Positions 1 to 5,446 are shown, counted from the stretch's first letter. The stretch: 7,611 nucleotides of DNA from Mageeibacillus sp. UBA1046 (GCA_002316595.1 DCDV01000028.1:54565-62175); one strand, 5' to 3'. Translations and numbers: made by a program. Notes: a model not told the origin generated them from the letters alone.

Positions 1-323
1 ATCTCCGCCTGATAGGGCGTGTACGCTGTGAGAAACTCCTGCCTCTGAATCAGATGCCCGATTGCGGCCGGAGTAAAATGGTCGTAGATTCCTGCGCCCA
101 GATAACAGTCATAGTCATTAATGCTGATGTTCTTATCTGCCAGACCGGTGACTTCGCGCCTGACTTCCATCTCGCTGAGACCGGCCCTGGCTAAATAAGA
201 AAAATCCTTTTGGCGAAGGCGCAAATCTTGCGGGACAGATGCAAATAACTCATCGATGTCCAGCCCTACATCAGCCAGCATCTCGGTTCTTTGTTCCCTG
301 TCAACAGGCAGGTATCCCTTCAT
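1..323 (-). CDS. gcvPA: Glycine dehydrogenase (decarboxylating) subunit 1, P-protein N-terminal half, partial
   Basis: The first 107 codons of the P-protein are present and the rest lies beyond the left edge. P-protein decarboxylates glycine with pyridoxal phosphate and passes the aminomethyl group to lipoyl-GcvH. The translation starts MKGYLPVDREQRTEML and includes a segment with YLGAGIYDHFTPAAI followed by YTPYQAE near residue 100, a signature of GcvPA N-termini. The short start before these motifs, without the extension usual in single-chain P-proteins, suggests the split gcvPA/gcvPB form; gcvPB would be expected next but is not visible. The ATG at 323-321 is chosen because GAGGGAG (337-331), inside the end of gcvH, sits 7 bases upstream. 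Only 2 bases separate it from the gcvH stop codon, so the two genes are probably translationally coupled. The frame is open to the edge with no defect. Confidence 0.93.
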   Translation of the reverse strand, partial: MKGYLPVDREQRTEMLADVGLDIDELFASVPQDLRLRQKDFSYLARAGLSEMEVRREVTGLADKNISINDYDCYLGAGIYDHFTPAAIGHLIQRQEFLTAYTPYQAE

Positions 324-325
324 GC

Positions 326-709
326 CTACTCTCCCTCAATAAACTTCTCGTAAGCATCAGCGCTGAGAAGCTTGTCCAGATCCGCCGGATCTGACATCTC
401 AATCTTCACAAACCAGGATCCATATGGATCGTCGTTAATCTGTTCCGGCTCATCTTCCAAATCCGTATTGGCTGCGATGATCTTGCCTGCTACCGGTGAA
501 TAAATATCCGAAGCCATCTTGACAGACTCAACGCTGCCTAAAGCGTCTTCAACCTCAACTTCAGTATCCACTTCCATAGCTTCCGCATATACGATGTCGC
601 CTAATTGATCCTGGGCGTAATCGCTGATGCCGATAGTCGCTACATTGTCTTCAACTTGTACCCACTCATGGGACTCTGCATAAAGCAGGTCTTTTTTTAC
701 CTCTGCCAT
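326..709 (-). CDS. gcvH: Glycine cleavage system H protein (lipoyl carrier)
   Basis: GcvH is the small soluble carrier whose lipoyl-lysine arm moves the aminomethyl group from P-protein to T-protein and then to dihydrolipoamide dehydrogenase. The 127-residue product has the normal family length. The lipoylation site is plain: GSVESVKMASDIYSPV with the modified lysine at residue 64. The N-terminal SHEWV motif (13-17) and GISDYAQDQLGDIVY (27-41) are also typical. The ATG at 709-707 follows AGGAGGG (724-718) by 8 bases, a near-ideal ribosome binding site. The gene lies 136 bases after gcvT and 2 bases before gcvPA, in the same direction. A dedicated lipoate ligase or L-protein gene is not in view. 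Confidence 0.98.
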   Translation of the reverse strand: MAEVKKDLLYAESHEWVQVEDNVATIGISDYAQDQLGDIVYAEAMEVDTEVEVEDALGSVESVKMASDIYSPVAGKIIAANTDLEDEPEQINDDPYGSWFVKIEMSDPADLDKLLSADAYEKFIEGE

Positions 710-750
710 TAAATGAACCCTCCTGTATATGCTCTCAATATTTATATTTC

Positions 751-764
751 AGCGCCTTCGCGCT
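751..764 (-). other. Small GC-rich hairpin between gcvT and gcvH
   Basis: A perfect 5-bp stem (AGCGC / GCGCT) closes a 4-base loop. On the transcript it lies about 27 bases upstream of the gcvH ribosome binding site. No T-run follows, so it is not an intrinsic terminator. It could mark an mRNA processing or stability point that tunes gcvH output relative to gcvT. A second, looser pairing (790-795 with 814-819, 6 bp, 18-base loop) lies just after the gcvT stop codon. The function is inferred and weakly supported. Confidence 0.3.
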
Positions 765-845
765 AATTTCTGTTATATTCATTATCCGGTGCCGGCGCCG
801 CCAGCCGCTTGCTCCGGCAAACTGCTTGATTTTTATTGTTTGTTG

Positions 846-1946
846 CTAGCCGAGAAATTTTTCCACAACATCGAACATTATCTGCTTGTTGCGAATTTCA
901 ACAGCCAGTTCTTTTTCGTCTTCGGGAAGATCAGCCCGCACCAGAGCGTTGGCAATGCCTTTCTGCAAGGTGGGCGAGTAGGTTCCTGATGTAACGTAGC
1001 CTGCCTCCTCGTCACCATGAAAGACAGGATACCCTTCGCGGGGAATCTGCCTGCCCTGGGCGATTAAACGTACGATCTTCCTTGTCTTTTTGCCTTGCAT
1101 GGCATCGCCCTGAAACTCACGGTCGAATTTCACGAAGAAGTCCATATCGGCATCCAGAGGATTGATCTCAGCTGACATCTCATGTCCGTACAGCGGCATT
1201 CCGGCTTCCAGCCGCAAAGCATCTCTCGAACCCAGTCCGCAAGGTACACAGCCTGCCTCCAGCAGCGCGTCCCAAAGCTCCCTGATCTTAGCGTCAGAGG
1301 CATAAATCTCAAAACCCTTCTCACCTGTATAGCCTGTTGAAGAGATGAACATGGGCGGCTTGGAGTCTGAGGATAACTCCAGATTGCGATAGCGCTTGAG
1401 TGAGCGCAGCACTTGTTCCTGATCGGCGGTCAAGCCCAGCAGAGCCTTAACTTTTAGAATATTGTCCAGACTGTCAGGACCTTGAATGGCAATCTGCGCA
1501 TAGCGGTCAGACCAGTCTTCGATGACTGTCTGCCCTGCTGTTTCGGGGAATCTGGCGGTAAATGCTGCCAGACTTTCTTGCATATGCAATAAGTCTTTGT
1601 CCTTGTTGGCTGCATTGACGACCAGAAGATAGTAGTCCGCGAAAGTGTATACGAGAAGATCATCGACCACGCCTCCGTCCTCATAGCACATAATGGCGTA
1701 AGTTATCTGATCTCTTTCTTTGCCGGTTACTTTGCGGGAGAGCAGCCAGTTCAAAAAGTCGCCCGCACTCTCACCGGATACATAAACCTCGCCCATATGC
1801 GAGACATCAAAAATGCCGCAGCTCTCACGTACAGCGATAGTCTCTGCGGCAATTCCTTCATATTGAACCGGCATTTCCCAGCCGGCATATTCGACCATCC
1901 TGGCACCCAAGGACTTGTGTTGCTCATTCAGCGGTGTCTTTTTCAC
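846..1946 (-). CDS. gcvT: Aminomethyltransferase (glycine cleavage T protein)
   Basis: GcvT transfers the methylene group from aminomethyl-lipoyl-GcvH to tetrahydrofolate, releasing ammonia and 5,10-methylene-THF. The 366-residue product matches the usual length of 360-370. Visible signatures are the N-terminal EYAGWEMPVQY (19-29) and GIFDVSHMGE (44-53), the GGVVDDLLVY segment (91-100) with the acidic pair that holds the catalytic aspartate, STGYTGEKGFEIY (203-215), GLGSRDALRLEAGMPLYGHE (237-256), IPREGYPVF (301-309), and GYVTSGTYSPTL (316-327) in the C-terminal barrel. The start is GTG (1946-1944), chosen because GGAGGGG (1960-1954) lies 7 bases upstream and the frame then opens with MKKTPLNEQH, a normal GcvT N-terminus. 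It heads the gcvT-gcvH-gcvPA cluster and is preceded by a structured leader. Confidence 0.97.
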   Translation of the reverse strand: MKKTPLNEQHKSLGARMVEYAGWEMPVQYEGIAAETIAVRESCGIFDVSHMGEVYVSGESAGDFLNWLLSRKVTGKERDQITYAIMCYEDGGVVDDLLVYTFADYYLLVVNAANKDKDLLHMQESLAAFTARFPETAGQTVIEDWSDRYAQIAIQGPDSLDNILKVKALLGLTADQEQVLRSLKRYRNLELSSDSKPPMFISSTGYTGEKGFEIYASDAKIRELWDALLEAGCVPCGLGSRDALRLEAGMPLYGHEMSAEINPLDADMDFFVKFDREFQGDAMQGKKTRKIVRLIAQGRQIPREGYPVFHGDEEAGYVTSGTYSPTLQKGIANALVRADLPEDEKELAVEIRNKQIMFDVVEKFLG

Positions 1947-1953
1947 TTCTTAT

Positions 1954-1960
1954 CCCCTCC
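1954..1960 (-). promoter_or_regulatory. Ribosome binding site that fixes the GTG start of gcvT
   Basis: GGAGGGG on the minus strand lies 7 bases before the GTG codon. It abuts an 11-base palindrome (CAGACTGTCTG, 1960-1970), so the site is partly inside a small dyad. Confidence 0.75.
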
Positions 1961-1993
1961 AGACTGTCTGTAAAATACTGTCATTCAGCCTTT

Positions 1994-2133
1994 TGCGATA
2001 ATCAATATCGCTTAAGACACCTTAACAGCTGCGAAAATAAATATTACAAGTAATATATTTTAGCATTATCGCAGTAGTTGCTCCAGTAGGGAGATCTTTT
2101 TTCAGATCGGCTAAAGCTCTGATGAAGTATTGC
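1994..2133 (-). promoter_or_regulatory. Structured leader of gcvT with mutually exclusive pairings (candidate cis-regulatory RNA)
   Basis: Reading the gcvT transcript 5' to 3', the leader holds these local hairpins: 2108-2104 with 2097-2093 (GATCT/AGATC, 6-base loop); 2074-2069 with 2034-2029 (CTGCGA/TCGCAG) enclosing 2058-2052 with 2049-2043 (ATATTAC/GTAATAT); 2025-2021 with 2016-2012 (TTAAG/CTTAA); and 2011-2006 with 2000-1995 (GCGATA/TATCGC, 5-base loop). The last two are directly adjacent. An alternative 9-bp helix, 2073-2065 (TGCGATAAT) with 2002-1994 (ATTATCGCA), breaks both the outer stem of the large hairpin and the last hairpin. Two copies of GCGATA therefore compete for one TATCGC, as in RNA switches. 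The conserved glycine riboswitch core is not visible and no hairpin has a T-run, so any control is more likely on translation or stability. Structure is seen; function is inferred. Confidence 0.4.
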
Positions 2134-2139
2134 GCTGAA

Positions 2140-2145
2140 ATTATA
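2140..2145 (-). promoter_or_regulatory. Possible -10 box for the gcv cluster
   Basis: A perfect TATAAT on the minus strand lies 8 bases after the stop codon of the upstream membrane protein gene. A start near 2133 would give a leader of about 187 bases. No convincing -35 box lies 16-18 bases upstream, where the sequence is the 3' end of that gene, so this would need an activator or be a weak promoter. Read-through from the upstream gene is also possible, as no terminator separates them. Confidence 0.35.
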
Positions 2146-2152
2146 GCTGCAG

Positions 2153-2899
2153 TCAGTCCGTATTCTCGGATGCGCTGACAGGCACCTTGTTATAGCGTTT
2201 GTAAACAAGATAACCGGCAATGCCCAGCAAGGCTGTACCGGCGTAAAGAATCACGGCGGGAAGAATCTGTCCGGAACTTAGCAAACTTCCGCCTACAGTT
2301 GAAGAAATAACGGAGGGAAAGCGCCCTACAACGGAGATGAAAAGCCATGACTTAAGTGAGATCGGTGTCAGCCCGGTCAGATATGTGAAGATGTCCTTTG
2401 GTGTTCCCGGAATGAGGAAGATAAGAAATATTCCTGCTGTCAGACCCTTCCTACGTTTAAATATTTTCACTGAGTCAATTTGCCTGGGTGTAAAGAATAA
2501 TTCAACCAGAGGGCGTCCAAAGCGGCGCACAGCAAGAAAGATGGTGATACTTGCGATCGCAATGCCCAGGGTGCTGATTATCGCCCCTTCTATACCGCCA
2601 AAGGCATAGCCCGCTCCTATTTCCACAGGTTCTCCCGGCAGAAAGGCAATTACTACTCGTATGATAGTAATAGCTAAAAAGAGGAGGCGGCTGAGCACCG
2701 GGTTATCAGAAACATAGCTTCTGACTCGTTCAGGGTCGGTAATAAAGCTGATGACGTCTTTACCGTGGGAGATGAATAAAAGCAGCGTGACAAGCAAAAT
2801 TGCGGAAGGCACTGCGATTGCCAGAATGCGCTGAATGCGTCGGCGCTTCATTGATTTTTTATCTTCGTGTAAATCAGTTGTGTTCACAATGCGTAGCAT
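2153..2899 (-). CDS. TVP38/TMEM64 (DedA/VTT superfamily) integral membrane protein
   Basis: This 248-residue protein belongs to the VTT/DedA superfamily; members are implicated in lipid scrambling or flipping, including undecaprenyl-phosphate and phosphatidylethanolamine recycling in some DedA proteins. The role of this TVP38-type branch is not settled. A basic N-terminus (MKRRRIQR from residue 17) precedes a hydrophobic helix (about 25-43). The core motif FLPGEPVEIGAGYAFGG (86-102) and the second re-entrant motif FLIPGTPKDIFTYLTGLT (161-178) are typical of TVP38, followed by SVVGRFPSVISSTVGG (189-204) and a last helix (about 213-233). The ATG at 2899 has only a weak GGCGG upstream and lies inside a palindrome. 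The internal ATG at 2851 (residue 17) is a fair alternative that places the basic stretch at the N-terminus. The gene is divergent from apt and co-directional with gcvT. Confidence 0.88.
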   Translation of the reverse strand: MLRIVNTTDLHEDKKSMKRRRIQRILAIAVPSAILLVTLLLFISHGKDVISFITDPERVRSYVSDNPVLSRLLFLAITIIRVVIAFLPGEPVEIGAGYAFGGIEGAIISTLGIAIASITIFLAVRRFGRPLVELFFTPRQIDSVKIFKRRKGLTAGIFLIFLIPGTPKDIFTYLTGLTPISLKSWLFISVVGRFPSVISSTVGGSLLSSGQILPAVILYAGTALLGIAGYLVYKRYNKVPVSASENTD

Positions 2900-2918
2900 T
2901 GTCCGCCAGCAATGTGAA
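2883..2918. promoter_or_regulatory. Nested inverted repeats over the membrane protein start codon
   Basis: ACAATGC (2886-2892), GTA, GCATTGT (2896-2902) form a perfect 7-bp dyad containing the upstream ATG of the membrane protein gene. TTCACAATGC (2883-2892) also pairs with GCAATGTGAA (2909-2918), 9 of 10 positions. Three half-sites of the form CA(A/T)TGC within 36 bases look like a repressor operator, or like RNA hairpins hiding the start codon. If it is an operator, the start at 2851 becomes more likely. Function inferred. Confidence 0.35.
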
Positions 2919-2930
2919 ATTCAAACTAAC

Positions 2931-2936
2931 AGTATA
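2931..2936 (-). promoter_or_regulatory. Possible -10 box for the membrane protein gene
   Basis: TATACT on the minus strand lies 32 bases before the upstream ATG and just ahead of the inverted repeats, so a repressor bound there would block it. The -35 region is poor, so this is only a candidate. Confidence 0.25.
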
Positions 2937-2966
2937 CGAACTTTCTTTGAACTCGCATCCTTTAGT

Positions 2967-2978
2967 TGAAAATTTTCA
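2967..2978. promoter_or_regulatory. 12-bp perfect palindrome in the divergent intergenic region
   Basis: TGAAAATTTTCA is its own reverse complement and lies between the divergent start points of the membrane protein gene and apt. Its position, about 50 bases upstream of the apt -10 box, suits a dimeric regulator site, but an AT-rich palindrome of this size can arise by chance. Confidence 0.25.
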
Positions 2979-3029
2979 CCTTAATAATCCGGTTCTAATA
3001 TTGTCGTACCGATAATTAGTTTCTATGTA

Positions 3030-3035
3030 TATAAT
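3030..3035 (+). promoter_or_regulatory. Likely -10 box of the apt promoter
   Basis: TATAAT lies 30 bases before the apt start codon, giving a short leader. The hexamer 17 bases upstream (TACCGA, 3007-3012) is a poor -35 match. An alternative pair is TTGTCG (3001-3006) with TATGTA (3024-3029) at 17-base spacing. A promoter in this stretch is likely; its exact boxes are less sure. Confidence 0.45.
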
Positions 3036-3065
3036 GTATCCGTATTTAAACAACTGGAGGACCTT

Positions 3066-3581
3066 ATGATTGATCTTCGCAAACACTTGCGTCATGTTCC
3101 GGATTTTCCCCAGGCGGGAATTGACTTTATTGATATTACCACCGTGCTCAAAGACCCCAAGCTCTTTAAAGAGGCGATTAATCAGATGCTGGCGTTAGTT
3201 TCCGATCTGGAATTTGACATTGTTGTCGGTTCAGAATCGCGTGGCTTTATTATGGGAGCGCCAGTAGCCCTGGCGGCTGACGTAGGATTTGTCCCTGTAC
3301 GCAAAAAGGGCAAACTGCCTGCTGAGACTGTCACTATTTGCTACAATCTGGAATACGGATCAGACACCCTGGAAATGCACAGGGATGCGATCAAGCCGGG
3401 GTCAAGAGTCTTGATCGTTGACGACCTGCTGGCTACCGGCGGCACTGCCCAGGCGAATATTGATCTGATTGAACAATTAGGAGGAAAAGTAGTAGGCTTG
3501 CTCTTCTTTATTGAATTAGGTTATCTGAATGGCAGAGAGAAGCTTAAGGATTATCCGGTATATTCATTAGTCACATTCTAA
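3066..3581 (+). CDS. apt: Adenine phosphoribosyltransferase
   Basis: Apt converts adenine and phosphoribosyl pyrophosphate to AMP and pyrophosphate in cytoplasmic purine salvage. The 171-residue product has the usual length of short bacterial Apt proteins. The N-terminus has the family pattern PDFPQAGIDFIDITTVLKD (12-30), then GSESRGFIMGAPVALA (55-70), the flexible active-site loop RKKGKLP (79-85), and the PRPP-binding loop VLIVDDLLATGGT (115-127). ATG 3066 follows GGAGG (3056-3060) by 5 bases and no upstream in-frame start is needed. It is the only plus-strand gene here, with its own likely promoter, divergent from the membrane protein gene and convergent with thiN, so it is probably transcribed alone. 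Nothing is odd in the sequence. Confidence 0.97.
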   Translation: MIDLRKHLRHVPDFPQAGIDFIDITTVLKDPKLFKEAINQMLALVSDLEFDIVVGSESRGFIMGAPVALAADVGFVPVRKKGKLPAETVTICYNLEYGSDTLEMHRDAIKPGSRVLIVDDLLATGGTAQANIDLIEQLGGKVVGLLFFIELGYLNGREKLKDYPVYSLVTF

Positions 3582-3591
3582 TTTTAAAAAT

Positions 3592-3673
3592 AGCTCAACT
3601 CGTGTAATTCAAACTGGCTCCGGTTTGAGAAAAGCGCAACTCTTCTAATTCTAGCTGGCTCCGGCTGATATAT
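3592..3673. repeat. Two tandem 41-base repeats with covariant hairpins between apt and thiN
   Basis: Unit 1 (3592-3632) and unit 2 (3633-3673) agree at 27 of their first 32 positions. Each folds around an invariant loop GCTC: unit 1 TCAAACTG (3609-3616) with CGGTTTGA (3621-3628), 8 bp including one G-U pair; unit 2 AGCTG (3653-3657) with CGGCT (3662-3666). The A-T pair of unit 1 is a G-C pair at the same place in unit 2, so the stem changed on both sides. The block fills most of the gap between two convergent genes, where it may end transcription from either side, but no T-run directly follows either stem. It could also be a fragment of a dispersed intergenic repeat family. Confidence 0.6.
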
Positions 3674-3685
3674 TTTCTGTTTAAC

Positions 3686-4486
3686 TTAGTCTTCAGGAGT
3701 AACTATTATTAAGAGACTGCCGCTGGCAAAGCTGTAGTTAAAATCCACCTGCGAAGGATCAGCACAACGGTTGCTGAGCCCTAAACTGGTGCCGCGGGGG
3801 ATTGTTATCTTGTCTACGGGAAACTGAACATTATCATAACTCAAATCTGTAACCAGATCGCTTTGTGCTAAAGCGGAGAAAAGCCATTTTTGCTGTTCAC
3901 CGGGCTCCCGGGGCCAAAGGATGCGCGCCTCGCTGGCGCCGCAAAGGGGAACGAACAGACTTATCCCATCACTTAAGAGTACGGGTATCCCCTTCTCAGT
4001 CAGTTTTCGGGCCAGCGCGATATTGGCCAGCATATGATCCGGCCTTGATCCGGCAGCACCGAGGAACAATAGTTCCAGATCGTCTCTAAGTTTTGCATTC
4101 TCCCAAGATTTGTGTGCGATCAGCGAAAGATGAATATCATTAAAATAGTCCGGAAATGAATTGGAGGCTGTTAAATCCTCCATTGCCAGGAGCAGATAGG
4201 CAGCCAGTTCCGCATCAGTTTCATCTTTGTCGGCAGCATAGTTATATAAGGGAACATCGTTTTCTTGCAGCCACTCCAGGTCCGAATCTGTAATAGAATC
4301 AAAATCGCCCACTGCCAGATCAGGAACTCGTCCCATCTCTCTGGCATAGGCGGCGCCGCTGTCAGCAGCGGCCAGAAAATCGCAGGATGCCAGCAAAGCT
4401 GTGCTTTCCCCGGTCGGGTGAAAATCTCCTCCCAAAAGGATGCCGGCTCTGTATTTGCATCTTTTTTGCCAGGGTATGGTCAGCAT
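3686..4486 (-). CDS. thiN: Thiamine pyrophosphokinase
   Basis: The enzyme transfers pyrophosphate from ATP to thiamine to give thiamine diphosphate, the cofactor of transketolase and pyruvate dehydrogenase. Family motifs are in order: GGDF near the N-terminus (19-22), ADSGAAYA (41-48), VGDFDS (59-64), the metal/ATP site DKDETDAELA (86-95), GAAGSRPDHMLANI (143-156), and a C-terminal substrate-pocket segment TSLGLSNR (233-240). At 266 residues it is longer than the usual 210-220. The excess is mainly about 30 extra residues between the DKDETD helix and GSRPDH (about 101-136), plus a longer N-terminus. ATG 4486 has no good ribosome binding site (GGGAAAG is 13 bases away) and no other start lies between the rpe stop and it. 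Translation may be coupled to rpe, 30 bases upstream. Last gene of the kinase-rsgA-rpe-thiN set. Confidence 0.92.
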   Translation of the reverse strand: MLTIPWQKRCKYRAGILLGGDFHPTGESTALLASCDFLAAADSGAAYAREMGRVPDLAVGDFDSITDSDLEWLQENDVPLYNYAADKDETDAELAAYLLLAMEDLTASNSFPDYFNDIHLSLIAHKSWENAKLRDDLELLFLGAAGSRPDHMLANIALARKLTEKGIPVLLSDGISLFVPLCGASEARILWPREPGEQQKWLFSALAQSDLVTDLSYDNVQFPVDKITIPRGTSLGLSNRCADPSQVDFNYSFASGSLLIIVTPED

Positions 4487-4516
4487 AGATATCAGACAAC
4501 TTTCCCGTGTTTTCTG

Positions 4517-5227
4517 CTAAATAACTTCAAAAGTTTCAAGATAAGCAGTGTTGGCGGCTAAAGAGATTTTCCTCGCTGCTGCCTCCGGATCATCTTGGTC
4601 AAAGATCGCACTGCCGGCAACCAGCATATCGGCTCCGGCCTGAATCATCAGAGGAGCTGTATTCTCGTCAATGCCGCCGTCAACTTGAATATGCAAAGGC
4701 AGATTTCGCTCCCGGCTGATTTGGCGAAGGCGCTTAACTTTGTCAATCATCTCCGCAATAAAGGCCTGCCCGCCGAAGCCGGGGTTCACTGTCATGACCA
4801 GCACCATATCCACGAATGGCAGTAATTCTTCTATAGCGTTTAGAGGGGTTGCCGGGTTTAGACAAACTCCGGCTGTACAGCCCAGCTCTTTAATCCGGGT
4901 CGCCAGACGGTGGGCGTGAACTGTGCTTTCTATCTGCAAAACCAGACTGTCCGCTCCTGCCTCAGCAAATGGAGTTACCCAGTCTTCAGGACGTGACACC
5001 ATTAGATGTACATCCAGAGGCAAATCTGTGGCTTGTCTTATTCTTGCCACCACCGGCGGACCAAAAGTAAGATTAGGAACAAAATGGCCATCCATAATAT
5101 CGCAGTGCAAGATATCAACCTCAGCTTTAACCCTGTCTATCTCATCAGCAATGCGGGCAAAATCGCAGGATAATAAAGAAGGACAAAGTAAGGGTCTGCC
5201 TGCGGTGTCAGTATATGAAGGTAACAT
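4517..5227 (-). CDS. rpe: Ribulose-phosphate 3-epimerase
   Basis: Rpe interconverts D-ribulose 5-phosphate and D-xylulose 5-phosphate in the pentose phosphate pathway. The 236-residue TIM barrel has CPSLLSCDFA (15-24), HCDIMDGHFVPNLTFGP (41-57), DVHLMV (72-77), VNPGFGGQAFI (147-157) and VDGGI (182-186). Metal ligands are expected to be His41, Asp43, His74 and Asp183, with Asp43 and Asp183 as the acid/base pair; all are present. An N-terminal extension of about 10 residues precedes the barrel. ATG 5227 follows GGAGGAG (5241-5235) by 7 bases, the strongest signal in this gene set. It lies 192 bases after rsgA, unusually far for this conserved order, so a separate promoter is possible though I see no strong one. 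Confidence 0.96.
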   Translation of the reverse strand: MLPSYTDTAGRPLLCPSLLSCDFARIADEIDRVKAEVDILHCDIMDGHFVPNLTFGPPVVARIRQATDLPLDVHLMVSRPEDWVTPFAEAGADSLVLQIESTVHAHRLATRIKELGCTAGVCLNPATPLNAIEELLPFVDMVLVMTVNPGFGGQAFIAEMIDKVKRLRQISRERNLPLHIQVDGGIDENTAPLMIQAGADMLVAGSAIFDQDDPEAAARKISLAANTAYLETFEVI

Positions 5228-5349
5228 TCTTCAACTCCTCCGGTTAAAATTCCGGTGTCTAATATTCTGATCTTAACATTATTGAGTTTAGTTTTCTGCG
5301 CTTAATGATCCCAGATTCATTTGTGATAAAAGTTTTGAGAGATTCTTTG

Positions 5350-5366
5350 CCGGTGGCCGGTGGCCG
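5350..5366. repeat. Short tandem GC-rich 7-mers downstream of rsgA
   Basis: CCGGTGG occurs twice head to tail (5350-5356, 5357-5363) and is followed by CCG. It sits in the rsgA-rpe gap, next to the copy of the rsgA 3' end. It could come from the same slippage or duplication process. Confidence 0.5.
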
Positions 5367-5368
5367 AA

Positions 5369-5446
5369 ACTTTATATTTCTGAGCCGAAGCGATTTCGCA
5401 TCAGCCCGGTGACTTGGACTTAGTATTCCTGAGCTGAAGCGATTTC
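5369..5446. repeat. Duplicated 3' end of rsgA
   Basis: The 29 bases at 5418-5446, which encode the last residues of RsgA and its stop codon, recur at 5369-5397 with 25 of 29 positions the same. The genic copy reads EIASAQEY then stop; the downstream copy would read EIASAQKYK, but it is 49 bases away, out of frame, and after the stop. In the genic copy, GAGCTGAA (5431-5438) and TTCAGCTC (5444-5451) form a perfect 8-bp stem. The downstream copy keeps only part of that stem. Confidence 0.65.

Noticed and set aside
729..989. 86-codon plus-strand ORF covering the gcvT-gcvH spacer
   Set aside because: It overlaps the 3' end of gcvT and low-complexity intergenic sequence, with no binding site and no recognisable product.
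2093..2108. Intrinsic terminator after the membrane protein gene
   Set aside because: The 5-bp GATCT/AGATC stem has its A/T run in the loop and no T-run after it on the minus strand, so it does not look like a terminator for that gene.
1947..2152. Glycine riboswitch upstream of gcvT
   Set aside because: Expected from context, but the conserved aptamer core (ACCGAAGGGGCAA-like segment and its partner) is not present on the minus strand. Only a GCAAAAGG fragment resembles it.
3609..3628. Standard rho-independent terminator for apt
   Set aside because: The stem is good but is followed by GAAAAGCG rather than T residues. Reported as part of the tandem repeat instead.
3592..3673. CRISPR array
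   Set aside because: Only two adjoining repeat units with no unique spacers between them.
5228..5419. Promoter for rpe in the rsgA-rpe gap
   Set aside because: Several AT-rich candidates exist, but none has both acceptable -35 and -10 boxes at proper spacing.
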